A DNA stretch of 14,563 nt from CAYUIS01 sp964444825 (lineage in GTDB: Bacteria > Chloroflexota > Anaerolineae > B4-G1). Under the pieces are notes generated by a model. The model worked only from the letters and a program-made list of their open reading frames with translations, was not told the origin of the DNA and did no database searches. Below, one piece after another: positions 14,358 to 14,563 of this stretch (its first letter is position 1; each line of letters opens with the position of its first letter). The position numbers were made by a program, and so were the translations under genes. The stretch is from the NCBI GenBank assembly GCA_964444825.1, contig CAYUIS010000139.1, positions 1 through 14,563 of the forward strand, given 5' to 3'.

Positions 14358-14563
14358 GCTCCCAGCCCTTGTCTCAAGGGCGGCTTGACCAGGAGCTCTT
14401 GCCAGTAACCTACTGCTCGCAGCCCTCGTCCCGAGGGCGGTTTGACCAGGAGCGCCTGTTGGCAACCTACTGCTCCCAGCCCTCGTCCCCGAGGGCGGCT
14501 CGACCAGGAGCCCTTGCTAGCAAGCTATTGCTCCCAGCCCTCGTCCCGAGGGTGGCTTGACCA
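14358..14563. repeat. 57-bp tandem repeat with a conserved hairpin, running out of the window
   Basis: Copies beginning with GCTC(C/G)CAGCCC start at 14358, 14415, 14472 and 14530, so the periods are 57, 57 and 58 bp; the last copy is cut by the window end. Each unit has ~39 well conserved bases and ~18 more variable ones. The core hairpin is GCCCTCG-TCC-CGAGGGC in copy 2, with one extra loop base in copy 3 and a G-T pair in copy 4. Copy 1 has GCCCTTG-TCT-CAAGGGC, where both arms changed together. The variable part often holds a second small palindrome, for example CTTGCTAGCAAG in copy 3 and GTTG-G-CAAC in copy 2. No gene is supported here. Confidence 0.9.

Noticed and set aside
14369..14560. 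Repeat-encoded 63-residue peptide
   Set aside because: The 57-bp period keeps the frame only until the 58-bp step, no ribosome site is present, and the conserved feature is a hairpin with paired changes rather than a peptide.
14358..14563. CRISPR array
   Set aside because: The intervening ~18 bases resemble one another and are too short for spacers, and no cas gene is nearby. It is a degenerate tandem repeat.

Overview
The window is GC-rich bacterial DNA (about 60% GC by eye) with clear Shine-Dalgarno sites and sigma70-type promoters. It has no rRNA, tRNA, transposase, phage gene or CRISPR array that I can see. A fused ADP-forming acyl-CoA synthetase, a GlcD/GlcF-like redox cluster, a chemoreceptor and a heme O synthase homologue suggest an environmental bacterium with mixed anaerobic and respiratory traits. 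Chloroflexota would fit, but that is a weak guess. A 100-N run marks a scaffold join, so this is probably a draft or metagenomic assembly.

Layout. (1) 1-1983: an acyl-CoA synthetase missing its first ~50 residues at the window edge. (2) 2261-4270: a methyl-accepting chemotaxis protein with its own leader, which holds a palindrome, an extended -10 and a run of alternating inverted repeats. (3) 4271-4836: non-coding, with one candidate promoter. (4) 4837-9009: a three-gene redox operon: FAD oxidoreductase, two-cluster CCG-domain Fe-S protein, second FAD oxidoreductase. The last gene is interrupted by the assembly gap, which very probably hides more than 100 bp. (5) 9258-13063: a MarR-controlled membrane operon. 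A perfect consensus promoter (TTGACA, 17 bp, TATAAT) is overlapped by a MarR-type dyad. It drives a MarR regulator, an 8-TM protein of unknown function, a 12-TM histidine-rich protein and a CtaB/CyoE-like heme O synthase. (6) 13080-14255, minus strand: a MalY/PatB-type PLP enzyme, convergent with the operon and with its own good promoter. (7) 14358 to the window end: a 57-bp tandem repeat whose units carry a hairpin with one compensatory base-pair change.

The most interesting part is region 5. The 12-TM protein appears to be built of three 4-TM units. It has histidines at the start of TM2, TM6 and TM10 (single His, HxH, HxH), the equivalent helix of each unit. This recalls subunit I of heme-copper oxidases, which has 12 helices in three arcs and heme ligands on helices 2 and 10. 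The protein lacks the His-His pair of helix VII needed for a standard CuB site. Directly followed by a heme O synthase homologue and controlled by a MarR repressor, it may be a heme-binding membrane protein that is not an ordinary oxygen reductase. The histidine pattern, repeat and gene order are read from the sequence; the function is inference.
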